Positions 35,101 to 46,498 of a stretch of DNA of 64,000 bases are shown piece by piece. Where the stretch lies: positions 321,992 through 385,991 of the forward strand of contig KB293867.1 in the NCBI GenBank assembly GCA_000328365.1. Reading direction: 5' to 3'. The notes under the pieces are model-generated. The model ran no database searches. It saw nothing but the letters and a program-made list of their open reading frames with translations, and had not been told where the DNA came from. Source of the stretch: Capitella teleta. Its lineage: Eukaryota > Annelida > Polychaeta > Capitellidae. The translations under genes were made by a program, and so were the position numbers. Each line of letters starts with the position of its first letter. Position 1 is the stretch's first letter.

Positions 35101-37877
35101 AAGAGTTTTCAAGGTCCTTTGAAAACTGACAGTGGTGAGAGACTTGCAGATAAGGACAAAACACTTAACCCATGAACAAAATGACAATTACAGTTCTCAG
35201 AAAATAACTAGACATTAGACTAGGTTGGGTGTACACTTTAACGTAGTCTAAACATAACATTATTTATCCATGTGGATGATATCCTCAGCAAGCGGTTGGT
35301 GTCCTGTTTACTCTTCAGATACTTCCTTCGTTACAATTCAGGACAGAGGATACTGCATAAGTACTGAGCATAGACACTAACAGAATGCATGAGTTGGTTG
35401 GGATACGGGGGGTGGATTGGAAGGATTACTGATATCTTGGAACTCAACCTGCACAACATATTGTTATGGGTATGGGACATGTTCCACTAGTAGCGATAGG
35501 TATAGACTCACCAGTTGTCTCAGACGTTGAATTCGAATTTGAAGATTTGAAGAGTAGGGGTAATCAAAGCACAATTAACAAACGAGTCCCGAGCGATGTC
35601 ACAACTTTGGTAATCGGGTCCAGTAATGTGTCACAGAGTGTTGAAATGCTGAAAAAAAGTATATTGATTTTACAAAAGAAACTCCGCTATTTACAAATCG
35701 GTCGAACAGCTTATCTATGACGGCGTCCACAATCATGTCGAACTTGGCCGTGGAGGTCGACAGTGTTGACTCGTCCATTGAGCTGCTGGTTGCGGCCATA
35801 ACGTTGACGGTGGCGTTTGCCCTGGACGACCTGGTGCTGGCCCGCTGTTTCTTGGAGGGAGTCTTGGCCTTTGCCTTCGGCATCTGTGAAAGAACGAAAC
35901 GACTAGTAAACTGTCTAAAATAGGGGTCAATGCCCAACGCCACAAGTGCTCAGAGAGCAAGCAGTGAGGTTCTATAACGTGGTAATAACCACGTATACAA
36001 AGAAAGGACAGGCCGTGCATATTGCAGTGCACGTTGAATAGGTACTCGAGCACAAACATCCTCAGTTAGTAGAGACCGACATACTGTCTACAGATCGAAG
36101 CCCTGTACATAAATGTGATGTGGAGGGCTGGACCGCCGGAGCAGTATATGCCCTCATTAAATTAACTAACCTATGACAAAAGTGTGCGTCGCCTTACATT
36201 AGAGATCATAATAATGTACAAAAGGTAGAGACATTGCTGCTAGGGTTTCCTTTTTCCGTGTTTTTCGGAAACAGGATGTCCTTCAGGGTTGATTGCATCG
36301 CGGACACCTCTCTTAGAGTTCTTAGAGTTGAAAGCTGAATGAGGATGACGAAGATGCAATCCTTCCTTCCGGATTTGGAGGGTGAGGAGCACTATGGTGC
36401 CTCCTAGCCCAGTCTGTCCAGTCTGTTTGCCGACGTCCTGGTTTTCAGGCCATCACCTGAATACACCTCCCACATCTCGTCAGAATTTGTGTACAGGACG
36501 AAGGCCTCCCCCCCCTCTCCGGGGCACCGTGCTGTGAGCTCGAAAGCTTTGATGCAGAAGATCTTCCCTGGCTCTGACGGAGCCTACCTCAGCTTGACCA
36601 TGCTTCTATTTTGCATTGATGTAATACGTAAACTAATTAGTGGATTGTTGACAATAATATACCCTTTGAAGGAGAATGCAACATTTTGGTATAATTTCAC
36701 CTGTGACCTGGAGAGTGAATGGGTTCATTCATTGCATACATAATCATTCATTCATTCATTACATAATCATTCATTCATTACATTATCATGCAATGAAATT
36801 ATGAACTGATTTTTTTTTTCTCTTCCCCAGTAAGAAATTCAGCAAGAAAGTGAACAGTGCTCCAGACGGTGATGATGACTTCATTCCACAGGCCGTTCAG
36901 AAGATTCAACGATTGCAAGATGAAACCAAGAAAGGAAAATTCTCAAAATCAGGTAAACACATAAAATACCTGTGTATTATGTAATGCAAATTTTCTTCTC
37001 CTCTCAGCGACGGAAGACCGTGAAGGAAGCACCAAAGATTTCAAAGATGTCGTTTTTAGCAAACGGAAAAATGAATCTGAGTATCAGTTCAAGCGGAGGA
37101 TGAATCGCGAAGTTGAGAACGCAATCGCAAAGTCACAGTTTGAAGACAAATTTGATGTGAGTCAAAAGTCTTTGATACGCGATCCATCTCATGAGTAATT
37201 GTATGTTCTCTCAGGTGAATCTGGATCAGAAAGACAACGGAGAAATGAAAGTGGAAAAGAAAAAGAAGAAAGAAAAAACTGAGCATCAAATACAGTGAGT
37301 TTGTGGCGTCTGAGATTGAGTTTATGTTATAATTTTTTTTTGGTTCGGTTATCAGGCGAAAAGAAGCGAAGAAAGAAAGATTGAGAAACATAAAACAGAA
37401 CCGCAGAGAGAAGAATATGACGGGATTTGAGGAGCTCTCAGGTGCGGTGTGCCGCCTCTTGGTTGAATGGCTTGCTTGAGTTATTTATATATTTTTAGAT
37501 CGATTGTCCTTTGGGGAAGTTGCCATGGCACCTCCAGTATTGACGGCCAAACCACGCAAAGCTGAGGAACGCGATAAGGTAAGCAGGTTTTGCATTCCCT
37601 GTCAGGGGTAAAAAATACTCCATTTGTTTCCATTTATTTATTTTTCTACTTGTCTAAATTGTTGGTTTTGTTTGTCTTTTCGCAGCCTGGTACCAAGGAT
37701 CTTTTGCTGAAAGATGTTCTCTCCGGTGTTCAAAGAAAGCAAGTGTTTAAACAGAGGACGGTGGGCAAAACGTTGAAGCGGAAACACATGACCATCGCCC
37801 AGCAACGAATCACAGACAAGGAAAGAGAAAGAGCTGTGCTCATGTATAGGCAAATTAAGGAACGACAAGCGCAATAA
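29113..37877 (+). CDS. CCDC137: CCDC137, coiled-coil domain-containing protein 137
   Basis: Human CCDC137 is a basic nuclear/nucleolar protein of little-known function. Seven exons join in phase: 29113-29243, 36831-36952, 37008-37156, 37215-37294, 37356-37441, 37499-37578, 37686-37877. They total 840 nt, 279 aa (human about 289). Landmarks: a very basic N-terminus (MGKKATISAKKQITKPRR), FKRRMNREVENAIAKS, a Lys/Glu coiled-coil run, SFGEVAMAPPVLTAKPR (human KFGEVVLQPPELTARP) and the C-terminal QQRITDKERERAVLMYRQIK (human RQRIVEEERERAVQAYRALK). Exon 1 is inferred from its composition and its phase-2 end, which exactly fits exon 2. Its donor (AA|GTTTGT) is weak, so this exon is less certain than the rest. 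Intron 1 is 7.6 kb and full of mobile DNA; the other introns are 55-107 bp. AATAAA overlaps the stop region at 37873. Confidence 0.88.
29803..30782 (+). mobile_element. Young LTR retrotransposon (interior partly unassembled)
   Basis: Two 228-bp LTRs (29803-30030 and 30555-30782) begin TGTTCCAGATT and end GCGCTCAACA; I see no difference between them. A 5-bp duplication AAAAT flanks the element (29798-29802, 30783-30787). A primer-binding-like TGGTGCCCAGACCCGGG follows the left LTR and a purine-rich GGTGGGGAGGA precedes the right one. The interior opens with a Gag-like start (MGLPEAQKARRAAARW, 30097 on) that runs into the 50-N gap, so the true interior length is unknown. Identical LTRs imply very recent insertion. 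Family not resolved; the N-terminus has a BEL/Pao-like flavour. It sits in CCDC137 intron 1, same orientation. Confidence 0.88.
30306..30355. other. Assembly gap (50 N) inside the LTR element
   Basis: A fixed 50-N placeholder. It interrupts the interior of the LTR retrotransposon and probably stands for a collapsed internal region. Confidence 0.95.
31240..31805 (+). mobile_element. I/Nimb-like LINE 3' end with RNase H remnant
   Basis: SYVGVMGNERADLLAKEAL (about 31288-31344) is the last motif of the RNase H domain of I-group LINEs. It is followed by a shifted frame with KWQEQWSSEHENRLY, ARIGHSHLTHGYLLCREMPP, then CIPCQSILSVKHIFIECVDF, the C-terminal zinc-binding-like motif. It is probably a 5'-truncated copy separate from the element at 18096-23935, because CCDC137 exon 1 lies between them. 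Confidence 0.75.
32062..32171. mobile_element. 110-bp hairpin MITE
   Basis: Inverted ends CCAGACCTTGAAATCT and, inward from the right, CCAGATCTTGAAATCT (15 of 16 match). GAGTGC flanks both sides, consistent with most of an 8-bp hAT-type duplication. A second inner hairpin (GGCGAGCG...CGCTCGCC) lies near 32079-32103. Non-coding; in CCDC137 intron 1. Confidence 0.65.
32190..32815 (-). mobile_element. P-element-type transposase relic (C-terminal half)
   Basis: The minus-strand frame contains KLTDKHIYLPAFSKMSVSRA, AQVFSQTVSAAI, PPSIKGWIQSINGLMQLWED and CTRKISQDCLENSFSVIRAK followed by GG. These match the P-element/THAP9 transposase C-terminal region, where 'TrrLnQDpLEnfFs.iRqqGG' holds the last acidic catalytic position. 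The THAP zinc finger and the first half are not visible. It is antisense to CCDC137 in its first intron. Confidence 0.8.
33055..33716 (-). other. Unclassified minus-strand coding-like region
   Basis: Two frames (33716-33309 and 33306-33055) carry a Ser/Gln/Pro-rich stretch and a basic KPKVRGRPRHKQNF segment, an AT-hook-like word, followed by a helical region ending CELDNIKSVDELHSLC. Its position between hAT-like and P-like transposase remains suggests part of a DNA transposon, but I do not recognise the family. Confidence 0.35.
33322..33424. repeat. 51-bp tandem duplication
   Basis: GAAGAGGAGGCTGTGAT starts at 33322 and again at 33373, and both copies run on through GCCTGTGGCTGGGACTGG. The unit is 17 codons, so in the minus frame it repeats SQPQATITASSS without shifting. 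Confidence 0.8.
33750..35050 (-). mobile_element. hAT-type transposase relic (ZNF862/C17orf113-like)
   Basis: The N-terminal frame (start about 35050, MAKTQNNNNKW) has a CxxC...H zinc-finger region: FCKLCRKWKTT and KVKLHLKSQQHRDAI. After a frame change, a 198-aa piece (34450-33854) has LEPLIELI-like text, GTDGASVMLGRKECVGAKLA and TTVHCNNHGLVLAARYSFKG. The latter is the catalytic 'sDGasvmtG...hCvnHrLaLA' block of hAT transposases used by ZNF862-like proteins. The insertion domain and dimerisation tail are missing. Antisense in CCDC137 intron 1. Confidence 0.8.
35599..36545 (-). other. Unclassified antisense coding-like pieces in CCDC137 intron 1
   Basis: A frame starting near 35883 reads MPKAKAKTPSKKQRAST, then a Ser/Thr-rich stretch and FDMIVDAVIDKLFDRF. 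A second minus-strand piece (about 36545-36400) reads GEGGEAFVLYTNSDEMWEVY. Both look coding in composition but have no recognised family. They may be ends of one more transposon or an antisense exon. Confidence 0.3.
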
Positions 37878-38301
37878 AAAATTAGGTTTTTTTTCAAAAT
37901 GTGTTGTTTGAGTTATTTAGGATGAGGAGAAAATGGAATCTTTAACAGGTGCCATAATTATTTCAAACCCAAGGTTTAAATCGGGAAAATGTCATTCGCG
38001 TCAAGTCTTGTGTCATAGCGTTGAAAGCGCTGATGGAAAGGATACATTTTAAGCGTTAAGGCAAAGATATCAAAAGTGATCGTCCACTGGGCAGTTATAT
38101 AATTCATAACGCACTGTGACTCAGTCATAATGTACTTCCTGAAGCAATCGTCATCAGGTGACAATTTACACATAACAATATTGTCGTTTACATCATAAAC
38201 ATTCAGGGCCCATTGAAATCAGCCTTTGTAAATACTGCAGCATCCGAATAAAACCTAAGGGATAAAGCCTTATTCCACACGAGCTCCACGCGCGCCTTTT
38301 C

Positions 38302-38334
38302 AGTGCGTTATGTAACGTGGAATCATAACGCACT
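38302..38334. promoter_or_regulatory. Inverted pair of CATAACGCAC motifs
   Basis: AGTGCGTTATG (38302-38312) and CATAACGCACT (38324-38334) are perfect inverted copies separated by 11 bp. The motif recurs at least five more times upstream of the CCSER-family gene and elsewhere. A paired, palindromic layout is typical of a protein-binding site, but the factor is unknown. Confidence 0.4.
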
Positions 38335-40288
38335 ATGTGGTTTCGCTTTCATTCGCTGCGTGTCGCTTCGGTTTGACAACATCGGCTGAGAGAGACATCT
38401 GTCAAAAGGCTGCGAACCTTGTTGCTTCGCTCGATTGCAGCCTGTTAACCCGTTATTTCTGAATTAATATGCATTAATTAATGTTGGATATGCAGCTGCT
38501 AGATCGGAAGGGGTGAGTTTGTCATGTTTTATTCATGATCCGTGTTGACATATTGAAATGAGAATATGTTATGTAGAATTTACTAATCATAATGAATGAT
38601 TACTCTGTCAGTCTGTGAGTCTGTCTAGTGTCTAATGAGTAATTCAGATTTTTTTGACGTTATCACAATGATGACGATCATAATCATAAATGATAAAAGG
38701 ATAAATTTTTATGATCATAAAGATATGCATAATATCGTAAGTTACACAATGTGAAAATCAATATGATTGTCATTATCATTTCAAAGTTCATGGTTAATAT
38801 TACATTACTTCATAATAGTTGATACTATTTTACCAATACTTAACTATGGTAATTTACTAATTTTAGTAATTATAATAATCTCTACACTGATCATCTGATG
38901 CAATGATGGTGGGTGATCTGTTAATGTTCATCATTTATTCATGATTGATTTCATGTCAATTAAAATAAATAGCCTCTGACAATCAGCTCTTTAATTATCA
39001 TCAGTTTTCTCAATTACTGGTTTATTGCATGCTATGCTTGATGAGGTTTATGCAGGGCGTATTAGTAATAATGGAGCTCTACATCCACTCTGCCTCTGAG
39101 GCACCTTCTTTCCTTTAGGGACGTGGTTTGTATTTCTCTCAATGGAATTCTCTGTCAGAGACGCCCTACAGTATTCTAGTCTTGGTGTGATCCACGTACA
39201 TAATGCTTGTGTTGACAGTTTCAGACAGGTTATATGTGTGCTTGAGAGCTGAAGGGCTGTTGATTATCCTTAACACAGAACTGGTGTGGGCTCAACGAAT
39301 CATTATGGTTCAGGTGCTTAATGGTCACATACATATATAATACTCTGCAGGATTTTGCATAAGATGCAAGTGAGGCTAATTGGTCTGTATGGTTGGCAGT
39401 GACTTGTCTGTTTCCTTTTTTGAAAACAGCAGTCACGTGGCCATTCATTCTATCTTGCAAAGGTCTGTAGTTGTTGAGGCTTTCTTGTTGGAGGAATCCT
39501 TTTTTTCAAGAGTTGCAATGATTGATAATCATTCATGAGTTATTTTGTTATGTAATCAGCCGCAGGTAATCCCTGCCACATGGAGCCAGTGTAGAGGTAT
39601 AACATTTATTAAATTAAAGAGTATAAGCACCCAGTTGGAATTTACACCATCATTCCCCACACACTTGATACACGCTTTCAACCTTGTCAAGTTGACCTAT
39701 CAGGCACTTAATCTATAAAAAGAATGATAATTTTAATTAGATTTTATGTGATATAAAGGCGTTTTTGCTTGCAAAATATTTGTCTGTTTATTTATATGTA
39801 ATCATATTGGTTGTCACTGCATTTTATGTTTAACTGATAAAAATATTTGTCTTGATATCCTATGGTTATGCAGTCGCATATTAATATATAGCTAGTGGAG
39901 TTAATGTGTCAAGCATCTTTGAATAGGGATTATAAATATGGCTGTTTCTGCTCAAGCAAATGAATTATTCATATTTGGCATATAGATCTCTAGGTAATGT
40001 CTGTATTTTGATAATTCAGGATATATCAATATTTGCCCATTTCTGGCCTCATCTTCAGGTTGGCATGAAGCCGTTTTCCTTAGGACCTAATTTTTTCTCC
40101 CTATTTTTAGAATTAATCCCTCCAAGGTCTGTAATCAGATTACCTTACGTTGAAACGGCAAGGAAAGACATACGATTTCATCTTCTTTTTTTCACGTTTT
40201 TCACCAGAACTAAATCTGTCTTGAAGTCAGAAATAGATCTTTGTCTGTGCATTGATATTAAGTTGAAGGCTTAAATTAAGTACATGTA

Positions 40289-40546
40289 AGGCGACCCAGA
40301 ATTGAAATAATGTTTTGCAGATTTTTTCCATCATATTGGGAGGTGAAAAAAAGAAAAAAGAAAAAAAGAAGAGAGATTTCCAAACCAGGATTAAAGGAAT
40401 TATTTTCTCACCACTGCCGTCTATGAGCATTCGTGATCCAGTGAGAAATTATTTTTTCACCCACGGATTTTCAATTTTTTTTCTCCATATCTTGGGAAAT
40501 GAAGGTCGGCGGGTCCGTAAAACACGATTTCATCTTTGGGTCGCCT
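40289..40546. mobile_element. 258-bp MITE with AGGCGACCC ends
   Basis: The left end reads AGGCGACCCAGAATTGAAAT, and the right end, read inward, AGGCGACCCAAAGATGAAAT (about 17 of 20 match). The interior is non-coding, purine-rich near 40340-40380. No clear target duplication was found, so the superfamily is unassigned. Confidence 0.6.
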
Positions 40547-41710
40547 AATGCAACCCTGTATGAGTTTCTAAACCCCTGCTACAGTTTGAGAGGTTAGGTC
40601 TGTTGAAACAAATCTTCGTGTTTGATTACTTCACATTACATACACATGCCTGCATGAAATGGTTTGATGTGACGCAATCTCAATTGTCCTGGCACTCACA
40701 TGATAGCCACCCTCACTTTTGCTGCTATGAATCATAGATCTGTAGTATTCTACATTCTTGATATCATAGTGCATAATAGAATATTTTCACAGTGCCACTA
40801 ATGGGTTACGTGGTCTCATAATGTTATGATTATGAATTGCTATTATAAGAGCAAACGGTTGCTATTCGGCTGCATATTGACGCAAATGTTGATCGTTGGG
40901 ATCTATTGTTAAGGGATTCTACTCTGTTTTATACAAAAACCGTGTTTAGCATGTATGAGTTTCCAGTGTCTCATCCTGTACAATTGTGCATCTGATTAAA
41001 TGTTGTACTTTATGCCCTTGAGCGATTTGTTGGCTAACTGAACACAATTTCTTTGTGATGTTTAGCATAAGTTGCATTCTTTTGCCATCTGTCATCAGGA
41101 AAAAAGTTAAATCTAACCTGTACACAACTTTGTCTCTCCTGATCCTTCACAGGAACTGCTTTCGATGGGTGAACTTGCCCAGTTTTCGACTTGGAACTTT
41201 GTCGTCTATTTCATGTGAGAGCGTATTTCATTGACAAAACTCTGTAACTATTTTTATCCCTTGAATTTAGCATTTAATGAACAATGTATTACCTGATAAT
41301 ATCATCATCAATTATTACTGTATTTGTAATGTCAACCTGTGATTATTTTCACGGTCAGATCTATAAAATCTGAGAAGGTCGCTGTGGCATTTTTGAATTC
41401 ACATGTTCTCTGAACTCCTGACCTTCTCCCATTTTAATGATGCATATGGTTGATCTGTGTTTGGTTGTTCCAATTTATTCTAATTCTGTTTCAAATTGGA
41501 ATTTCATAAACTTTGATGTTAGAACTTTTAAGGTTTGAAAGGATGAACCTATATGAAATATATGCATGTACATGTAATATTATGATATATTATATATTAT
41601 TATTAGTACAATAATTGATGGTAGCTATAATCGCTTTTATGTAGATTGATGGGAAGAGTAAATTCGTCATTTACCTGTATGTACAGACAATAGGCAGTAC
41701 TGTACTGTCA

Positions 41711-41757
41711 CTACACTAACAATTGACTGTACTGAGTACAGTCAGTTGTTAGTGTAG
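41711..41757. other. Long near-perfect hairpin
   Basis: Left arm 41711-41733 and right arm 41735-41757 are 23 nt each and complementary at 22 positions; the exception is a G:T-type mismatch. An outer, less perfect stem extends toward about 41698 and 41773. It may be a small inverted-repeat transposon, a cruciform-prone site or a hairpin RNA; no expression evidence is available. Confidence 0.6.
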
Positions 41758-42817
41758 GCCTAGTGACTGTAGTTTAATAGGGCGGTCTCTTATATGCCTA
41801 ATTGCCAATGTACAAGCGCATCTCATCGATAAGTTGCCCTTTCATTTAATCACGCTTTACTTAGCGTTAATCACCATCATATCCATAAAGGTTATTTATT
41901 GACAAAGCGATTGAAATAGCGTGTCAAGGTTTGCTCGACATAAGCACTGCCAGTCATTGATCATAACGCACTGAAGCATAAGCTCATAACGCACCTGCAC
42001 AGCCGTTGCGCTCTCTATCATTCATTTGCGATGCATTTCTCGATGTCTGATGTTTGCAGCATGAATGCCAAGTGCAATTATTTTCGCCTGCACGCATCTT
42101 GAGCTAAGCTCTTTGTTAATCTCATTGCACTCACATGTGTCTTGGCATTTAATTTTTTGCCAGCTGAATAATTACATGTAATTTGCATTAGACTGGTTTG
42201 TTTGTGAATATAAAGGAGTTTACCTGAATGTTGCATGCATGAACTATGAGCTGACTCCTGTTTGGGAGAGGCTTTGTTCAGGAGATGCGTGTTGTTAATT
42301 AAATCCGCCCGTGTATGAACGAGAGATGGCCCACGATTCCAGCCTCGGTCTCATCTTGGGGAATTAGTAGTAATCAATGGTGACCAAGGCCCTCATTTGG
42401 AGTTATTTTCAGAAATTACTCATGTATGTATTAGGATTAATTTCTTGGAAATGGTATCCATGGCAACAAATCTCTTTTTATCCTGTGTTTGGATCGATTG
42501 CTCGATTGGTTATGATTCCATTCTTCTATTTATAATTGGTGCTTTATAATATCTCCCCACAAACGATGACGTCACCTTGTTCTGGTTATGCAGGCTCTTA
42601 GCTCACTCCAGGTTCCCAGGAAATATTACTAGTATTATCATTTGCAGTTGATCGAATGTTTTTGTCTGTCTGTTTCGAATAAGCAGTTGAAACTGAGCAC
42701 AGGAGATATATGTTTTTTCTTTCTATGCATGAAGTTTTGAAACTTGTGACTTCATAATTGACTGATAGCGTGATTGCTTGTGACAAACTTTTAACTTTTA
42801 ACCTGGTAAAATATGAG

Positions 42818-42852
<35 letters not shown>

Positions 42853-45800
42853 GGAAATTCCCGGCTTAAGCATCAAGCAATTGTGGACTTTGGCTTCTTA
42901 TGTTAAAGAAACTCTTTTTTTTTTTTTTTTATGACGTAAGCTTGGAAATCATTGAAGCCATCGGAGCTAGACTGGAGAATCGTATTTATTAGCTCAACAT
43001 CAACACATCAAGAATAAAAACGAAATCAATAAACGCAAAAGGGTTTTTCACTGACGGAGTGGAACCAAGAAAATAATCGATTTTTCGAAATCTGAGATGC
43101 GATTCCAGTCAATCTGGTTCTGACCCCGATTCACAAAGGACGTGCGTGAAGGTGTGCGTGTACTCCGTGCGTAGAGAGAGCGCACGCACAATTGCACATA
43201 TTGTAAGGAACATGTGTTGAAATGCGGTGATTCACAATTTCCGTGGAAATATATTAGGTCTGGCATTCGTTGTCCCAATTGGATATTTCACGTTTTTTCT
43301 TGTCATGAGGTAATTGTTTATTCGCTTCTCATTGATCCTCCGGTGGTGGCCTCATTAATATTCCATTGCATGACTCATTCACTTCCTCTCTTCCTCTCCA
43401 ACCCACTAGCTCTGTCTTCCCTCTCCAAATCATATTGTTCAATTTCTCTGATTCCGTTTTTCTTATTCTTATCTCGAAAGACTTCATGATTCATAACGTA
43501 CGTATAGCACACTCATAACGTACTTGTTCATGTTGAACCTTGAGGCAATTCAATTATAGGTTAATTACATATTAATTAGCGCATATTGAGCGGGCACTGA
43601 CAAGGTTGTTGGCGGTCGTTGCACGTGGTTTCATTATATCAATCACCAAGACATGCGAACACACAGGCATGCAATATAATATTGACAGCTGAAGGAGGAT
43701 TATTGCAACATTCTGTTCATTCAACAGGTTTTTCTTATCTATCGATTTTTCTTGTCTGTTCAATATTTTGTACACTTCTGTGTATTCATTGATTTACTCC
43801 TTTTGTTTTATTCAATTATGAATATATTCATCATGATGTGATAAACTGATAATGCATGTAATATCATAGATAAGTACTTAATAAACTAATAAATATGAAC
43901 AAATTACGTCGTTACATGCATTAGTAGATCTAAAATTTAACGTTCCAAGTATAGGTATAGGTATGCCTCATTCAGTTATTTCCTCAACTTCAATGAATTT
44001 GTCACCGGAACCTTAATGTATGCTGTCATAATTATAAGCCTTTGGAATTTAAAGTATATGTATATAAATAGACAAGCTTATAATATATTTAGATAAGCTT
44101 ATCTCAGCATTTGAACTTCGTATGATTGCTGATTGCTTAGTGGAAGAAATCGCTCTCATATTTCGCATCTGAATGAGGCTCACTTGCAGGATATGGCTCC
44201 GTAATAAGAAGCATTCCGCTCTCGCCTAAATTCATTCAACACCGAAAGAGTACTCAAATGAACTCCTTCAGCAAAGGCAGCATCAATATTGTGCGTTAAA
44301 CGCCCCAGTTATTCGTGTTTAAAGCAGAGAAAAGTTAACCTTATTCATTGTGTTGGATATTTTGAAAAGGACAGAATTTTATTTTGTGCTTACATAAATA
44401 AGCCGTATTTCTATCCCTGGGAAATGAGGATGTATGCTTCGGTGAGTGTGTTCACGTATTTGGGATCTATTTCATTAAGATGAATCATAAATCAAATTAG
44501 ACACACAATTCCATTGCAATCTGCGTGGCTCTATAATATTATTGTGTTTATGAAGCTTGTGAAAGTATCAAATGTTGGAAAGGTCATTCATACGATATGG
44601 AACCATGAGACTTGTTTGCTGTTTGATGTAACGTGATCACCGTGCATTTGCCACCATCATAAAAACGCACCTCTGTGTTACATAACTGGCGCACTGGTGG
44701 CGACACCAGGTTTTAGGCTGTCGTGCAAGGGGACTTCCTTGTTACCTCAGCAGCAGAATTTACAAAGAGTCGCTTTGGAATAAATTTTCACGGTGGAATT
44801 TCCGAGATTGAAGTGAATTGATCTGTATATTTATAGTGAAGAGCTTGTGGATTGGGAGTTATGCATTTGAAGGAGGCTGTTATCCTTATATAGAATCCGT
44901 GGTACATCTTATAAGTCAACATATTGGTGGCTATGAGATAATCAGATTCACGGAATATTAATTACTAAGCTGATAACATTATACTCAACACTTTGCTATC
45001 AACAATGTAACACTGATTGCTGCTTTATTGAAATTTCAGAAGAAGAGATTAGAAATTTATAATTTATTTACTTATATTCCATAATTGATGAATTCAGTGC
45101 TGCTTTTTCATATCTTTTACACCATAGTTCAGGATAACAAAGTTCTGGTTGTGTACAGTGTCGACTTGATCACCATATCATCGGTACTCGATTGCATAAG
45201 AGGAGCTCTCTTGTCAGCTGTCTGCTTCACTTGAATCGGATCATTCAGGGTTACGTACGTCGTGCCGTTTTGTATTTGCTTTATTTTATTTTGTTATATT
45301 ATGTAATATTATGTGTAAGAATGTATTGCGTAACGTTGAGCTGTTTCGAGATACTTTGATATAATATTTGGCAGTTTGCCATTTTTCGTTTTGTACCATC
45401 TAGGTGTGGCACCACATTAATTATAATTATATCATTGACACATACTTGTAATATGACTAAAATCTTAATTAAACTACATTATTCTTTGACGTACCATACT
45501 TTTACGTCAATACCAACACCCAAAATAAATATACCAACGTGTCTGAATAAAATGATGCTGCTGTTGTCAGGGATTAAATTTCACCTTACATCCTTTCACT
45601 CATTATTGTGTGCGTACATATTGCATAACATGTATCTCATTGGGGAACTACCTCTTACGTAACTCCTTCATCTGACATCGTGCTGCTCTGGGGAGGAGTG
45701 TTAGTCATCTGCATATTCAAAATGAATCCCCTGTCGAGACAGCAACTCAGCTGCTTTGTACAAAATACCTGACATCACACGTAACTAATTACACAGGAGT

Positions 45801-46498
45801 GACAGAACCCAAGAATTGAATACATGGAGAAATAATAATAAGTAGTAAATTCTCCTCAATAAAAATTGAATTTGAATTTTAGCCACAATGTTCTGTGAAT
45901 GTAATTCTATGCTTCTCGAATTATGCATGACATAACTGGAGTGCTGTTACCCCTTGTGTTGGCTGCGGTGTTTCAAAGGTTGCTTTGCTTGCATGCACCT
46001 GGCACCAGTGCCAACAGGTGCCGATCACACACACGACGCTGCTGCCTAAAACGTCATTGGCCATCCAACTGACTCTAGTTCCTTGCATTCCCTTCGGATT
46101 TATATATTTTTTTAATATATTTTTATATTTAGTAAGTGTACATTGGGATTTTTTACCAGTGTTGGAGTTGATAATTCCCGCTGGGATCATAAATAGTTGA
46201 TACTGCTTTTATTCTATATGACTATATAATTGAAAAATATTTGATACAAAAAGCGTTTGTTTACAAACATATTGAAGGTGAATTGATCTTTCCGTGTTAT
46301 TGATTATTGATCTTGAGCATTGATATCTGTGGTTTAGCACTGGCATCAGGATACAATATTATAATTTCAAACCCAATTCCACCTGGTCCTGTGAAGCTTT
46401 CCCCTTTTTTCTTTACTTATTTACTGATCTTCTCACGTGTACATATTCTTGCCAAATACAGGACTGGTGGAGGGCCATCTGCGCCCAGTCTCTGCTAA

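Larger units (their letters stand above)
37878..46498. other. 8.6-kb gene-free stretch between CCDC137 and the CCSER-family gene
   Basis: AT-rich, with no frame longer than about 104 codons that looks real. It contains most copies of the CATAACGYAC motif (38105, 38303, 38324, 41962, 41985, 43492, 43514), a 258-bp MITE (40289-40546), a long perfect-type hairpin (41711-41757) and T tracts (42820-42847, 42915-42930). It presumably includes the promoter and 5' untranslated exon(s) of the downstream gene; a CAG acceptor-like site lies just upstream of the start codon near 46460. Confidence 0.6.
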
